This document shows, piece by piece, positions 1-12,931 of a stretch of 64,000 nt of DNA. The notes under the pieces are model-generated. The model searched no databases. It had not been told where the DNA came from and saw only the letters and a list, made by a program, of their open reading frames with translations. Numbering within the stretch: position 1 is the stretch's first letter; each line of letters starts with the position of its first letter. The position numbers were made by a program, and so were the translations under genes. This stretch comes from Protonemura montana (Eukaryota > Arthropoda > Insecta > Plecoptera > Nemouridae): contig OX387609.1 of the NCBI GenBank assembly GCA_947568835.1, forward strand, positions 7,951,660-8,015,659, given 5' to 3'.

Positions 1-540
1 CAATGCATTTACAAATAGTACACCAATCACTTGCATTGCTGCATTGAATGGATATTGCTGTAATTACACGAGCATGGAGCACGCACTTGTGAGCAAATTG
101 TTTATAATTTAATAGTTATTGTGATTAAGGGGTAGCTGCTATCGGTCGGATTTTGATTTATTATTCATGGTAAAGCGCATGATACGTTACTTGGAGGTAT
201 GATAGGTTAGTTTTCAACTTCCAGCTTTAGCTAGTACGCATTTCAATGTGCTCTATAATTTTAATGTACTAGCTTTAGTGAAAAGTAGCCCTGTGTTTTA
301 TGAAACTGAGTTTCAAGCCTCCATTTCGCTGTGGTATCCATCCTATCACCACATTTCAACAGCTGTTTGGACCCACAGACACCCTCTTATATATTTTGCA
401 AGAAACCGTCAAGATCTCAATGTACATTCCCAAAGAGATTGCATGACAGTAGCAACATGAACACTTTACCACAAGAATAACAAAACCAACCACATAAAGA
501 CAAACACGGAATGTCAATTCTGCTTTAAAATTTAATTTTT

Positions 541-690
541 TTTGTCCGATTTCACCAAAATCTCAACTTCTAGTTGAAGTATTAGTTGAAATTATTGCCA
601 TTGCAACTTCCAAACACATCCAGTGAGATTAAAATGTTTCTGTGAGCTAGAGGTACAACTCATAAATTAACATTTTGGTAAACCCAACCT
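541..690. mobile_element. MITE copy 1 (TIR MITE family)
   Basis: About 150 bases bounded by imperfect inverted repeats (left GTCCGATTTCACCAAAAT, right ATTTTGGTAAACCCAACC) and followed by TA. Clearly homologous to 17127-17274 over its length, including GTTTCTGTGAGCTAGAG. No coding capacity. Confidence 0.7.
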
Positions 691-1720
691 AAGCACGAGA
701 AATTTCAGATACCATAAAATCAAAAATAATTTGGAACTCGTCCAATTGACGACGTTGGTCTCACTGGCGCTGCCGATCATTGCTGTACAGTTCTCTCTGT
801 CTAACCCGTGGATCACTCGTCACGATGCTAACGCACTCTGTCGACTGATTTCTAACCTTCTAGAAATATTAATCTTTGGGAGAAGTGCTTGTGATTCCAT
901 GTCAAATGGCTGAGACATGCACTACATCTCCCCATTCAGATGTCAGCCGAGATCGTCAAAGCTATTTAACCCCGCTGTAGAGACTGAATTCTGAAAAGAG
1001 TTTTAAAGGTCGATCCATTCAGGCGCTGAAAAATGCACTCTCGTGGTGCATTTTCACAACGTGTACCTCACCTTTCACACTCGTGTGCTTCACGTTTTTA
1101 TGGTAAAGGGGTGGAATCCTGGAAAGTTCCTTTCATGTCGCTATCCATATAGAATCTAAAGTAAATATGAAATCTTTAAATTCTACAAAAAACCAGGGTT
1201 CGCCGAGCCTGGAGCGGGTAAACAGGGTTTTTGAAAGATCTATTTGTCGAATGGTTCTAGAATGGGGAAAAGAAAATACCCCTTGAGAGTTTAAGCCTGG
1301 TGGTCTGGTGGTATATAGGCGTAAAACCCGGTTTGCAAAACTACTGTAGTCCCGAAGCTATATCAAACGATTTGCTGGTTCGTCAGATGGAAAGAAAGAA
1401 AACGTAATGGCGGCGATGGACGGGCGAATTCTTGTTCTATTTTCTATTTTCGCGAAGAAAACTCGCGTGGAAAATGTTCACAATTTTCTATGGCAAAGTT
1501 TGTTTTTAAAGGGCAATTTTCTTTAAACTGCTTTTGATCCCGCTCTGATTGCTTGTCATTTGGGAAAAGCAATTAATTTTTCTTGTCTAAGCTAGCACAA
1601 GAAAAAAAAAAATAGTATGCAAATAAAATCGCCGTCTTAATGTCAAAATCAACGGGGCTGCAGTATTTTCTTATTAAAGCTACCAGTTATAATGGTCGAC
1701 AGCACCGCAGCTGAAATATT
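691..1720. other. Intergenic, no feature recognised
   Basis: AT-rich DNA with only short open frames broken in all phases. No repeat shared with the rest of the window was noticed. The first 540 bases of the window are similar. Confidence 0.5.
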
Positions 1721-2150
1721 GTGTTTGACGACGCACTGTTTTGAAAACGCGTCCTGTGGCGTGACACTAGTCTTATGGAGTCGGTGAATGAGTAGGTGGT
1801 GATGGGGACAGTTAAGAGCTTCACCTAGCCTAGAAGGCAGAAAGGGAAACTCGAATTCGGCTAGTCGACTTAGGCAAAAAGCACCAAGGGGGCAACCGCC
1901 TTAACGTCCCTTCTGAAGGACGGTACAACGCGAACAGCAGAATTCCTTCACAAATCCATGTCGTCGAGAGGTTGATAAGCAAGGCGAGTGAAGTTGTTGT
2001 ACAAACTTTCATCTTTACGACCAATAGAAACTGGTCAGGAGTACCTCTGATGGTCACCCATCCAATACTTGACCCAGCGCAGTTTTGCTTAACTTCGGGT
2101 GTCTCTAAAACTCCAAACCGTTCGGTTCCACCACTGATCTCAAAATGTTA
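1721..2150 (-). mobile_element. 5S-headed SINE copy 1
   Basis: Minus-strand copy. The tail (GTTTGACGACGCACTG, complement of CGTCGTTAAACA) is at 1721, followed by the body (CACCAAGGGG, AACGTCCCTTCTGAAGGACGG, CCATG.CGTCGAGAGGTTGATAAGC), with the 5S-like head at 2050-2100 (GGTCACCCATCCAATAC, TTGCTTAACTTC). See copy 11 for the best intact head. Confidence 0.8.
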
Positions 2151-2159
2151 TGATAAAAT

Positions 2160-5100
2160 GTTATAAGAAATCTTAAAATCGGTCTGGCCTCTTCAAAAGT
2201 AAAAACACTGCAAGAAATTCCTTCACTCGAAAGCCAATTATGAAAACGAGTCGCTACAATTTCACGCGCAGAGTTTTCTTCCAAGACCTCGCTCGAAATG
2301 ACGGAAGTCGTCATCAAGATGGCCGCGATGTACCGGGAATTTAATTAGCTCGTCCTCTTTATTCATTTTTTTCCCTCTCGTGCGAAAAGGTTCGCTGGGG
2401 TCGTTGATAATTAAGAACACTCGAACGTCACCGCCTTGGCAAATTTCCGTCAGACAGTCTTGCCAAAGTAACCGTGGCTCGGGATATCATTTGAAAAAAA
2501 AAAGAAAAACTCGTTCCTTTTTTAGCAGTCGTTAAAACAAACTTTTATCGCTCATAATATAAACGCTGTTTCGTGTTTTATGGATAATCTTTATGGTTTC
2601 ACAGCATACGTATGGGTGTATCAAGCAGTCAAAGAACTAATCAACTTTATTTTATACTGGTAGACCAACCCTTCATCAAAGAGCCATAGAAATATCTCCT
2701 CATTATGCAGACAGCGAACGAAGGGAAGGGAAGCCTTTTTTTTTGGCAATTTTAGCATAACAAATGCTACGCAAACACATCCATGGTAAGGTACACGAAA
2801 CCACGACTTCAACAAAATATTTTTTACGTATATGATGTGAAATTTTTAAATTAGTTTCTGGTCTCGCTGTCAGATCGACAGAATATCAGATCGTGGTAAT
2901 TAATAATTGTACCTAGCTCAAAGAATGGCCGAGTATATTGTTACTTAGACCGAAATTGCATGCAATTCATCCGCTTATTGAATGAGTGGAACGAGTGAAG
3001 AAAAAGATTAATTTTGACTACCCAGAACAAAAAAACACTCATTTTTAATTGCGATTCTTTACTATATCTACATGCCAAATGGCTGGACCAATTTGGATGA
3101 AAATTGTAGGAGACATTTTTAATCTTTAAACTTACATCTGCCACGGTTTTTATTTTCATAATCAGCTAAATCGTTTTTTCTTTTCTAAAGATTCACGAAC
3201 ATTTGCAACAAATTGCGATCGCGAAGCCCCAGTTTAATTTCCATGTGATAAAATACAAGATTTACCCCCCCCAATACGCTCAACGAAACTAGGATAGAAC
3301 GTAAAACCCCCATATATTTTAGACACACAGAGCATTAAAACTGTTACCGAACAACGAAGCACACATTTTTCATTTCCACATCTCTTTCACAATGCTATTC
3401 GCGTCATCCACACGCAAGAACACAGAACATTAATGCATCATCTTTCCCTTAAACAGCAAAAAAAACAGAAAAAACACACGCTCACTCAAGGTTCGTGCTC
3501 TATGCTATATCAGATACAGTGTACCAGGGGAGCAGGGGGGAGGGGGGGGGGGGGGGGACAAATTTTATAACCCTCTCCTAGTAGTTAGTTAATTATTTAA
3601 AGCATAAAGGGAGAGCTTTCGTTTTTATCAATACTTCACGTAGAACTTACGACAAGGGCACACAGACGTGGCCCCCCCTTATAGCGCCGTCTCTTTCACG
3701 CTCATGTAACAACGTATATATCCCTCTGTGTTTTGTCTATCAAATGATTACTTTTTTAAATTACTTTAGTAGCCTGTTCGGGGTGTGTATTTATGTTAAT
3801 GGCCATCAGCTTCGCTTTTTTTTCCCCTATGCACTTCCCGTTCGATCGGGCGTTTTTCATTCTGTTGTAGTTATACATTGTAATTCAGTGCGTGTGTTGA
3901 AACGAATTTTCATGAACCAAGTTTTTCCCTAAACAGAGAAAGGCGGTGAAAATCAGTGGAAAATTCGAGAATGCATACCGAAATATTTAGAATTATTTCT
4001 GAATACCGTCGAAGTTTAGTATACGTGTAAATTTTAACATGATTTCAGTTTAACTGAACTGTATTTTAAAATAAAAATAAGGTAAATATGCGCTATGTAA
4101 ATATATTTATAAATTAATTCACGATACGAACCTACTTGCTTATATAAATCCATATAAAAGCGACTTGCTAAACTATGGTAAACATGTTATGTATTTAAGC
4201 TATAAGTACACTGAAATTATTCAATTACATGGATAGTTTCGACTTGTTAACGTTAATTTGCTTCATGCCGGCTCGTATTTCGAAATAACTAACATTAAGA
4301 AAGAAACATCAAGATAAATTTACACGCAAGTTCAGTGCACCTTGGGCCGCATCATGGATTTCCAAGACAAAAGCGTCATTTTTATCCCATTTTTCGCAAA
4401 AAAAAAACGTTTTAGAGCCCCTAGTTTCATCAACAAACGATGCTACACCAATTAACAAGCTGTACCGCGTTGATGGATAAGCTTACTAAAATGGCACACC
4501 GTTTTTTTTTTTTTTTACAGCACGGCGGGCTTTAATTTATTGTCCTGGAAATCCAGTCCTGTCATGCTAATACCAGTGAAAAACGCCCCTTTCAGAAAAC
4601 TACATATTTTATCAATACCACGCAAGCGACCTGAAGGCACATAAAAAGTCAATTATTACCATATTTACTAAACATTTGAGCCAACGTCCCGACGCCATAT
4701 TGAACCAAACGAACTTCCGTTGTTCAAATGTCAAAGTCACCGCATTGTGAACACTGGGCAGCTATCAACCACCGCCTCCTGGAGCGTCGAGGGAACGAAA
4801 ATCGAAAGTCCATCGCGCTGTACCGTAATGCCGGCTGACAATTTACATCCCCTCCCACCCCCCTAGATCCACAGGGCGTAATGATCCAGTCCGCCGTGTT
4901 ACGGCGGTGGTGCCCTGCGGATTCTTGTACCTACAGTACAATACAAGTGGAGTACGGTGGGCATGGTGGTGCACTTTGTAAGGCATTGAGGGTAAGCGTG
5001 GGTATACGACGAACCGTTTTACTCAACACATGGGAAAGGTTCCACTGCCATTGAAACCTAAAAATGTTTTCATGTACCGAAAGCTCTTTTTTTCATACAT

Positions 5101-5500
5101 ATGGACCGAAAATAACACAAAATCTTCTAGACCAACTAAAAACCTCTTTTGATGTTTGCGGCCGCGAAGTCCACCAATCGGACGAGACTGTTCAAGGTCA
5201 GCCAGAGCCGATTGACCTTGAAATCTAACTTTACAGTGATTTCTGGCAACTTTCAAACCTGAACAACTAACCACCCATGGTATTTACCAGGTTTCTCCCT
5301 CAAATTTTGATCAAATTCATAAATTTTCTACCATTAGATTATTTAATAAGTTTGCACCAATAGTGATCTACCAAATCTAGTTTTTGTCTCTCACTGAAAT
5401 GTCCCAATTGTAGCTGATTCCAGCTGTTCAGCACAGATCTTAAGCAGGATCACCAAAGAAAATGGCCAGATAAACAAAGTACAAATACAACGAAATGTAT
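2160..5500. other. Intergenic, apart from the poly(G) tract
   Basis: No reading frame above about 83 codons and no recognisable protein. A short hairpin CCGCCGT-GTT-ACGGCGG lies at 4891-4907. Homopolymer A/T runs are frequent. Confidence 0.5.
3529..3559 (+). repeat. Poly(G) tract
   Basis: A near-pure run of G in which only C and A interruptions occur near the start and 17 or so Gs run uninterrupted. It could form a G-quadruplex. Length may be unstable or affected by sequencing. Confidence 0.9.
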
Positions 5501-5507
5501 TTGTATG

Positions 5508-5610
5508 CCCTTGGCCGAACGGTCGCAATCCCAACCACACTTTGACTGACACTCACTGTACACCTTAACGTCTGGTATCAGCGGCACGTTGGTTCAAATC
5601 CCTTGCAGAC
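5508..5610 (+). repeat. tRNA-like sequence (tRNA-derived SINE head or pseudo-tRNA)
   Basis: TGGCCGAACGGTC at 5513 resembles the A box of class II (Leu/Ser) tRNAs, and GGTTCAAATCCC at 5591 is a good B box. The boxes are farther apart than in a tRNA and no cloverleaf stem pairs, so this is not a functional tRNA gene. Confidence 0.4.
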
Positions 5611-6139
5611 ATCTGCAGGCGATAAATAGCGTCGTCCAAAGCCTAGTTGTACAGAACAGCATTGTGGCCACACACTAAGACGGCAACAGGGACGGGAAAG
5701 GCAGAGGTAACGGGAACACAACCGCTAATAACGGTTTATCAAGACGACGAGACACTAGCGCTGTCGTGCAATGCGGCCGGGGGTCAATATCGTTGTGAAT
5801 TAAGGGTGGAAGCTGCCACTTGCAACAGGGGTTGAACATAAATGAACGAAGCTTTAATCGGGGGTTTGTTTTTTTGTCAGGGTGTGTCGATGTGAAGCGT
5901 CCATGTTGCACCGGAGTGTCTACGAGGTGGTGAGAGGTCAAAATCTCAGCCAATTAGGGGATGAGAGACAACAAACTGACCTGGGGGTTGGAGATGAGAG
6001 GTATTTGTAAGGACCAGATACGTTTTCTCATGCTTTTATGCGGTACGTTGCAGAATTAAGTGACTTCAGAGAGTTCTAATTTGGCCAGATCAAACATTAA
6101 ATTCGCGATAAGTCTTATTCAGCGCCAGACTAGAAATTG

Positions 6140-6510
6140 ATTGATTTGTTGACGCTTTGAAAATAAGTTCTGTGATACTGGTCTAATTAGAATTTGATAA
6201 TGAGGATGAGGATGACGAACCTTACCTAGCCTAGAAGGGAAGAGGGAAAATCAGGTGCCGGCACGTAGCCTACTGTCGAAGAGCACCAAGGGGCCCACCG
6301 GTTTAACGTCCCTTCCGAAGGACGGTAGAACGCGAACAACAGGATTCCTCCACAAATTTATTCTGTCAAGAGGTTGATAAGCAAGGCGAATGAAGTTAAT
6401 GAAGTAACTTTCATCCCCTCCAACCTCACACCCAATAAGAACTGGTCCAAGAACTCATCCAATACCTGACTCAGCGCAGTGTTGCTTAACTTCAGTGATC
6501 ACACAAAAAC
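6140..6510 (-). mobile_element. 5S-headed SINE copy 2
   Basis: Minus-strand copy. The body runs from CCTAGCCTAGAAGGG through TAACGTCCCTTCCGAAGGAC and GAGGTTGATAAGCAAGGCG. The head is shortened: part of the C box is lost, but TGACTCAGCGCAGTGTTGC and TTCAGTGATCAC remain. Confidence 0.8.
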
Positions 6511-6963
6511 CAAGAAAGAAATTACCGACCCCTTTGGGCAGATTTAATAAAACCAACCGTGAAATTCGAGCCTTAACGCGAAGAAATTAAAGGGCATACC
6601 TTGAAACCCACGGCAAATCCCAGCCAACTTGACAAAATTAACTCTCCGGTTTGGTTACCTCGTTCTAGTCGGGTCACCATGGCATTATGGTGATAAGATT
6701 CGGTGCAAGCCCCTGGCACAGCGAACCATCCACCACGTGCCCAACGCTATCTTAGCACCGTCTTGTTAACACGGGGAATAAATTGTCCTGGCTCGAGCTA
6801 ATAGCATGTTTGCTTGGTGTGCAACTTGATCCTAGAATAAAGTGTCCCTTATATGCTGGCGTAAAGGGGACCATGGACACGCTTTGATAGAAACAGAAAG
6901 ACACTGAATCATTATGATGGTTTTTAGACAAATGTCTACTTGATTTATCCTTAGCACTAGTTT

Positions 6964-7164
6964 TAAGAAAAACTATTTGAAATGGGTTTTAAATGCTAAG
7001 TAAAGGACAACAAAATTTCCCGACGTTTCGTAACATGTACTAGTTACTTCTTCAAGGACTGCTCTAACCCTTGAAGAAGTAAATAGTACATGTTACGAAA
7101 CGTCGGGAAATTTAGTTGTCCTTCACTTATAGCATTCAAAACCCATTTCAAATAGTTTTTCTTA
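6964..7164. mobile_element. Fold-back (inverted-repeat) element
   Basis: Two arms of about 95 bases (6964-7057 and 7069-7164) are near-perfect inverted copies around an 11-base spacer. Core motif AAATTTCCCGACGTTTCGTA on the left, ACGAAACGTCGGGAAATTTA on the right. Near-identical 13-base words (ACACTGAATCATT) occur at 6902 and 7166, which may be a target duplication or part of a larger element. No coding capacity. Confidence 0.8.
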
Positions 7165-7237
7165 ACACTGAATCATTGTTCATTTTCGTATTTGAATTGT
7201 GCAAGATGTATAACTGAGTTTTAGCGATGCTCTATCT

Positions 7238-7365
7238 TGACAGCGGGTCATGTGACACTGGTCTTAAGGCGCCGATTAATGACTGGAGTGATGATTAGGA
7301 TGATGATGAACCTAACTTTGCCTAGAAGGGATGAGGAGAGATCCGAAGCCAACTACGCAGCAAGT
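7238..7365 (-). mobile_element. 5S-headed SINE copy 3, 3' part only
   Basis: Only the tail-proximal part is present (GTGACACTGGTCTTAAGGCG, GATGATGAACCTAAC, GCCTAGAAGGGA). The 5S head is missing, which is the usual outcome of 5' truncation. Confidence 0.7.
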
Positions 7366-8880
7366 TTTCAACACCACGACTGAACTTTACCGAAGAGAAC
7401 AAATTAAAAACAAAATTAAATTAAAATTGTGTATTGATAGATACAAATAAAAATAAAAAATCTAGTTTTAAGCATTTGTTTGATGGGGAAAAATCAATGT
7501 TGCTGGAAGGCAGGCGTTCTAAAATCAAGCGAAAGAAAATCGCCAGAAATAGCTGAATTGATAACGAGTCATCGCCAACTGCGATGGTCAGGTTTTATGA
7601 AAAGCACAGTTTATTTTGTTTTTAAAATCAAATAACTCGAAAGCAGATTGCAAACTTTGTAATGAAAAATCGAGTGCGACCGACTCTATAAATATCTGAA
7701 ACTCATCAAAAATCTATTCGCAAAGTTTCAACATCGCAGCACCTCGTTTGCCCACAATTGAAGCCGACAAATAATTTATCTTGTGCACCTGACCTCACGC
7801 TTATACACTCCACTCATCAACAAAGGAAAGCGCCCGCTCGAAAAAAAAACTCCATTTTCCAGGTTTATTCGCCTAAAGACGGGGTGTAACGTTCCCTTAA
7901 GGACGCGTCAAACGTTAAATGATTGATCGCTGATCACCGGGACCAAGACTTCAAAACACCGGAGCACAAAAACTTTTTTGACAGCGGCGGCGACTTGCCG
8001 AGAAACGGACGCGTCAATTTATTATACCAAGCGTCGAGACGCCTGAACCGACGCTCTGTTTCGACGCCTGGACCCAGACGCATTAAGCGACGCTGGATTG
8101 ATTTCTGGTCATTGCCTTGAAGGTAGAAAACAGAATGGGGAGCATTTTCCAATCATTAGCAATGACAAACAAGAGAATACACATTGCTTTCGCAGAAATT
8201 AAACAGATGACAATTATTTGTAGTTTTAAAACATTTAGCACATGATACAGCCTAGTTAAACATTAAATGTTAAATTTTTTTTGGTTTTTTTTTTTCTAGC
8301 AAGTCTTGAGTTGTATCAGAAACTAAGATTGATTTCACGAATGCATCCCAATGTTGTAGACAAAAATCGATTATCTTTTGTTCGGAGTGAACGATTCAGC
8401 ACAAATTGCGACGACTTAGGCTCCTCAGCGCCGACTAATGGACCTATCAAAGCAGCGCGCACTGTCAATGCACGTGCACAATCGAGGGCTGCAAATTTTC
8501 ATCAACTTTCCACTCGGCAGGGCCAATTGACGGGCGTTTTGTCAGACGATAAAAGGGTCGAGGTCGACGACAGGATCTCTCTCACATCACCCTTCAAAGG
8601 ATGATGCGATTAACTGTGTAGCACGCCCACAATTACATTTTGATTGAAACAGTGTCACGATTTTCCTTTTCACATAAGTTCGGCAACGACATGGTAAGAT
8701 AAAGCAAAAACGCGGACGGAAATGTCTGACGGAAAAGTGGGCATAAAGGATTTCGTTCCCTTTGAGCGATGTAAATGACAAGGTATTTTACATTGAATAG
8801 TTAAAGAAAATCGAATGGGGAAAATCTCTTTTGGTCACCAGTACCAACCATTAGACCTAAATCCAAGGCAGATTCCTGAT

Positions 8881-9352
8881 TTGTTGTTTTTAACGACACA
8901 CTGTTTTGATGAAGTTTTGATGTAGTTATCTAGAGACGACGGTGGAAGAGTAGGTGATGTTTAGGATGATGATGAACCTTACCTAGTAGAGAAGAAAGGA
9001 GAGCTAACCCGGAGACGGCAAGCCTGTTCCCGTCGAAGAGCACCAAAGGAATTACCGGCTCAACATCCCTTCTGAAAGACGGTACAACGCGAACAACATG
9101 ATTCCTCCACAAATCCATGCGGTTGATAATCAAGACGAGTAAAGTTGCTGTACTAACTTCCATTCCTCCAATCTCACTTCCAAACAGAATTGGTCATGTA
9201 ATTAAAAGTGGTCACCCATCCAATACATGACCCAGTACAGTGCTGCTTAACTTTCAACACGCTAAATAGTTCAGTGGTCACCCGACCAATACATGAACTA
9301 GAGCAGTGTTTCTTAACATCGATAATAGCACTAGAACCAGTGTTTTACGCTA
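8881..9352 (-). mobile_element. 5S-headed SINE copy 4, with two heads
   Basis: Full body. There are two successive head units, GGTCACCCATCCAATACATG at 9210 and GGTCACCCGACCAATACATG at 9276. The first is internally deleted, so the spacing is 66 rather than about 90 bases. Confidence 0.8.
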
Positions 9353-9359
9353 GCAAGGC

Positions 9360-11720
9360 AGACTGGCATCAAACGACAGGGCAAAACTGTACAACCACTT
9401 CATGAATTAAACCCGGACACCAAAACTAATTACCAAGACAATTGTAAGACCATAACCAACTCACATTGGACGAAGATCAATGAATAAATCAGACGGAACC
9501 GGCGAGTGCGTTCGTAATTCAAGCCATGTGCCCGTTTAATTGTCATGTCGTATGGTTGCGTTCACAGCCAAGACGTTTAGCCACGGCCGCCCTAATCACT
9601 ATTAAGCGTAGTGCGTGGACAATTAAAGCAATGCCAGGTGCTTGAAGTTGTCTAATTGTCACGCAGCTGTTGTGTTATTGTACGTTTAGTCCAGAACTTC
9701 ACGTCTTCAGGCTATAGAGGGGCTTTCCCGTTGTGTTGAGCGAGTCTAAAGTTTCGACGGCGTCCATGTCTAGAGCTGCAAGCATGGGAAACTTGCACGT
9801 TTTCAAACTGTCAACTCGTTCAGCGGATTACGGAAGGTGATTTTTTAATAATAAAATCAACAAAAGTGTAACCAGATTAAGTTTGAAGTGCTTAAAAAAA
9901 ATCAGAAAGAAAAACAATCGATAAAAAGACACATCCGAGACTTGCGACCTTGATGTAGCCTTGAAATTGACCTTGAAATGATTTTTTTGTAAATGGCCTT
10001 GAAACTTATGACGATTTTACCGGCAATTTTCGCCGTTGATTAAATAAATTCCAAAACGTTGTTTATATCACCACACTAACCTATAAGGTCACTCCTATCA
10101 CCACACTAAGCTCAAAATAGGAGCTCTGCACTAACCAATCTCCATAAATATGTTAATTTTTTCCATATTTGTCGCTCGGTTTCCAAACAACCAGTAGTTA
10201 GTATGTATTGCAACTATGAAGACTTTAAAACAGATTTGTATGTTTCTCGATACGCCCAGCCACCAACGCGACAATACTTGCATACCAATTTTCCCTTCTG
10301 ATCTGAGTTTTATGATGGACTAAGACTTAAACAAACTCTCACCTCCAACGTATATCACACCAACATGCCTACAACTTATATCATATGTCGACTTCTTATG
10401 TCGTGCCGAACACGCAAACATATCGACGCTGACATTTACCACCAAAGCGCTCTTTGCTCGTTCCTAAGACGTGATTGATCGTCATCTTGGGGCAGGTCGG
10501 GGTACCTGCCATGACGGCTAGACATACTGATCGATGCAGTATCGATTGCAGGGTACTCTGTTTAATGGCCGGCCCTGAGATCTGACACTCGATGCTCGCA
10601 GATTAGGGGTAGATGGCCGATACGCGAATAGCTTGTCAAGACTGGCAAATGAGTGCAGGCATTAGCTTGTGAGTTATGGATCGTGAGGGATTTATGATAG
10701 GCGCAAATGAGAAGAGTTTGACGTTAAGACTGATAGGTTTTTTTTGTGCTAACTAAGTATTAAAGGGGCACACGAGAAGATGTTTGGTTTTGATGATTCA
10801 CGAGTGTGCTTTTCGCGTGTGCCATTCGCCCCACTGATGACGACATAGCTACACACTCCCCGGTCATCAGTCCACAATCAACGCACGTTGAGGCGGAACA
10901 CGCATTCAAATTATAGTTTTCGTCTCAAATTTATCTTTCAAAGCTGAAAAGTCGAGACTTTTTGTGGGAGCGCTTTAATATGTAAGAAAAAAGTTTGTTT
11001 TAATCTCAATTTGCCAAATATTTAGATGTGAGACCGTTTTCATTTTGCTTCATTAGCAATAAACTGCGAAAATGTAAATCATTCTACTGCATACTATTAA
11101 AGTATGTTGTTGTTGTAAAAGTGTCCCTCGCGGGAACCGACGTATTCCACTCAACAAATACCAAATCAAAACGTTGTAAATCAAATTTGACAGCGCTCCT
11201 TGACCACAGGCTAAACTGAAATGCCATGGGGTCGCGACATGTCATATTCTCTCTAAAAAAAAACACAACACACACAGCAAAGAGCGTGGGGTTTGGGGTG
11301 TTCACGACTGGACAGCCTGTGAATTTCGTGCCTCAGGGGTTGATATTTGTCGGAGCGCGACCTCGACGTGACACTCGACTCGGGCAGCGCCGAAGGGGTC
11401 GACTCGAGAGGGTGAAACGGGTGCATTGTCTGCTCTAATAGGTCAAGATATCACGGCTTCCAGGCGAGGGCAGCAGAGCGGCAAAGTCGAGAGACACTTG
11501 GTTCGCACCGACGACTGGAGTGTCTTTTGTATTGTGAACTGTAAGCAAGTTGTTGCGACTTGCACAGGGAAAGCGCGATTTATTGGAAAATGGAAATCTT
11601 TTCAACCACGTCGTGAGTCTTTTCGTAAAAAAAAAATATAAAACATATGACCAGGAAAGTGTCTTTTGCTTGTGCTGTATTGCATTACCTCATAAGAATC
11701 AAGTAGGATTGATTTTACTT
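9360..11720. other. Intergenic, nothing recognised
   Basis: Mixed composition, short frames only. The frames at 11226-11438 and 11426-11641 have no resemblance to known proteins and overlap frames on the other strand. Confidence 0.5.
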
Positions 11721-11722
11721 GT

Positions 11723-12183
11723 GTTTAACGACGCACTGTTCTGACAACAGACCCTGTGGCACTGTGTGGAGACTACCAGCTTGATGTCCCTTCTGAAGGA
11801 CGGTGCAACTCGAACAAAATGATACCTCCACATATTCATGCTGTCGAGAGGTGGCGAGCAAGGCGAGCGAAGTTTTTGTACAAAATTTCTCCCGAACAGA
11901 ACTCGACGTGTGTATTATGGTCACCCATCTTACATCTAACACGACGCAGTGTTGCTTAACTTCAGTAATGTCACGATAACCGGTGTTTCTAACACGCTAA
12001 GCCGTTCGGTGGTCACCCATCAAATACCTGATCCAGCGCAGTGTTGCTTAACCTCCGTAATGTCACGAGAACCTGTGTTTCTAACACGCTCCGTTTGGTG
12101 GTCACCCATCCAATACCTAATCCAGCGCAGAGCTTAACTTCAGAGATCTCAATGTTTCTAACACGGCAGACCTTTCGGTTGAG
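11723..12183 (-). mobile_element. 5S-headed SINE copy 5, with three tandem heads
   Basis: The body is internally deleted between tail and CTTGATGTCCCTTCTGAAGG. Three consecutive head units start at 11919, 12011 and 12100 (spacing 92 and 89). Each has GGTCACCCAT..., a GTTGCTTAAC-like or shortened A box, and AGAACC.GTGTTTCTAACACG. Confidence 0.85.
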
Positions 12184-12931
12184 AAATAACTTTCCTATTT
12201 GACGAGATGGCCGTTCGATATTCCCAGGCTACTCCGATGAGGATGGGGACGCCAGCCTCATGGCTTCACGACGCGGGAAAATCTCGTCAGGAGCATGTAG
12301 GTGCCAAGAGACCCTCAGGGGATGTCCCTCGTCATCGAGCCAGGACCTCCACGAGGGGGTTGGGGGAATGACGTCACGCACAGCGAACAGGTGTTTTCAT
12401 TTTTCTCTCCCGGAGATGGGGAAGGGAAAAAAAAAGAGGTAAATTGTGACATCAATTTTATTCCTGTTTTGTTTCTCTGCCGGGTGGATTGATGCCTGCG
12501 GGATTGTTTTGTGAATTTGTGTGCATGGTTTGGTTCTGGAATATATATTTTTTGTGAGGTAGGAACGAGTTGGTGGAAAGGGAAGGGGTAGTGGGATATA
12601 ATATGTTTTTGCAGGAAGCCCGTCTAATAAAATTGACATTCACATTGGTTTTTTTTTTGGGTGCCTGTCAAAACGAAGAAAAAATGGAAAGTCTTTCCCA
12701 TCTTTTTTTTTGCGTGGCAAACTATAGATGGAAATGATTTTAAACTGTGTTTTTTTCCGATGAGCTATTATAGATGTTACACAAAACATATTAGATGTTC
12801 GAACATCGTAGACGTTGGCAAAAATAAGAAAAAATACAAAACTTAGAAAAGGTGCGATACACAAAAAAAAAATCCCATTGATAATTGTAATATTATTTGG
12901 TAAAATCATACACGAACAAGATTTTTTTTTT

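Noticed and set aside
8281-8604. 107-codon frame on the plus strand
   Set aside because: No similarity that I can recognise; starts in a T-rich run. Could be a missed exon, but nothing supports it.
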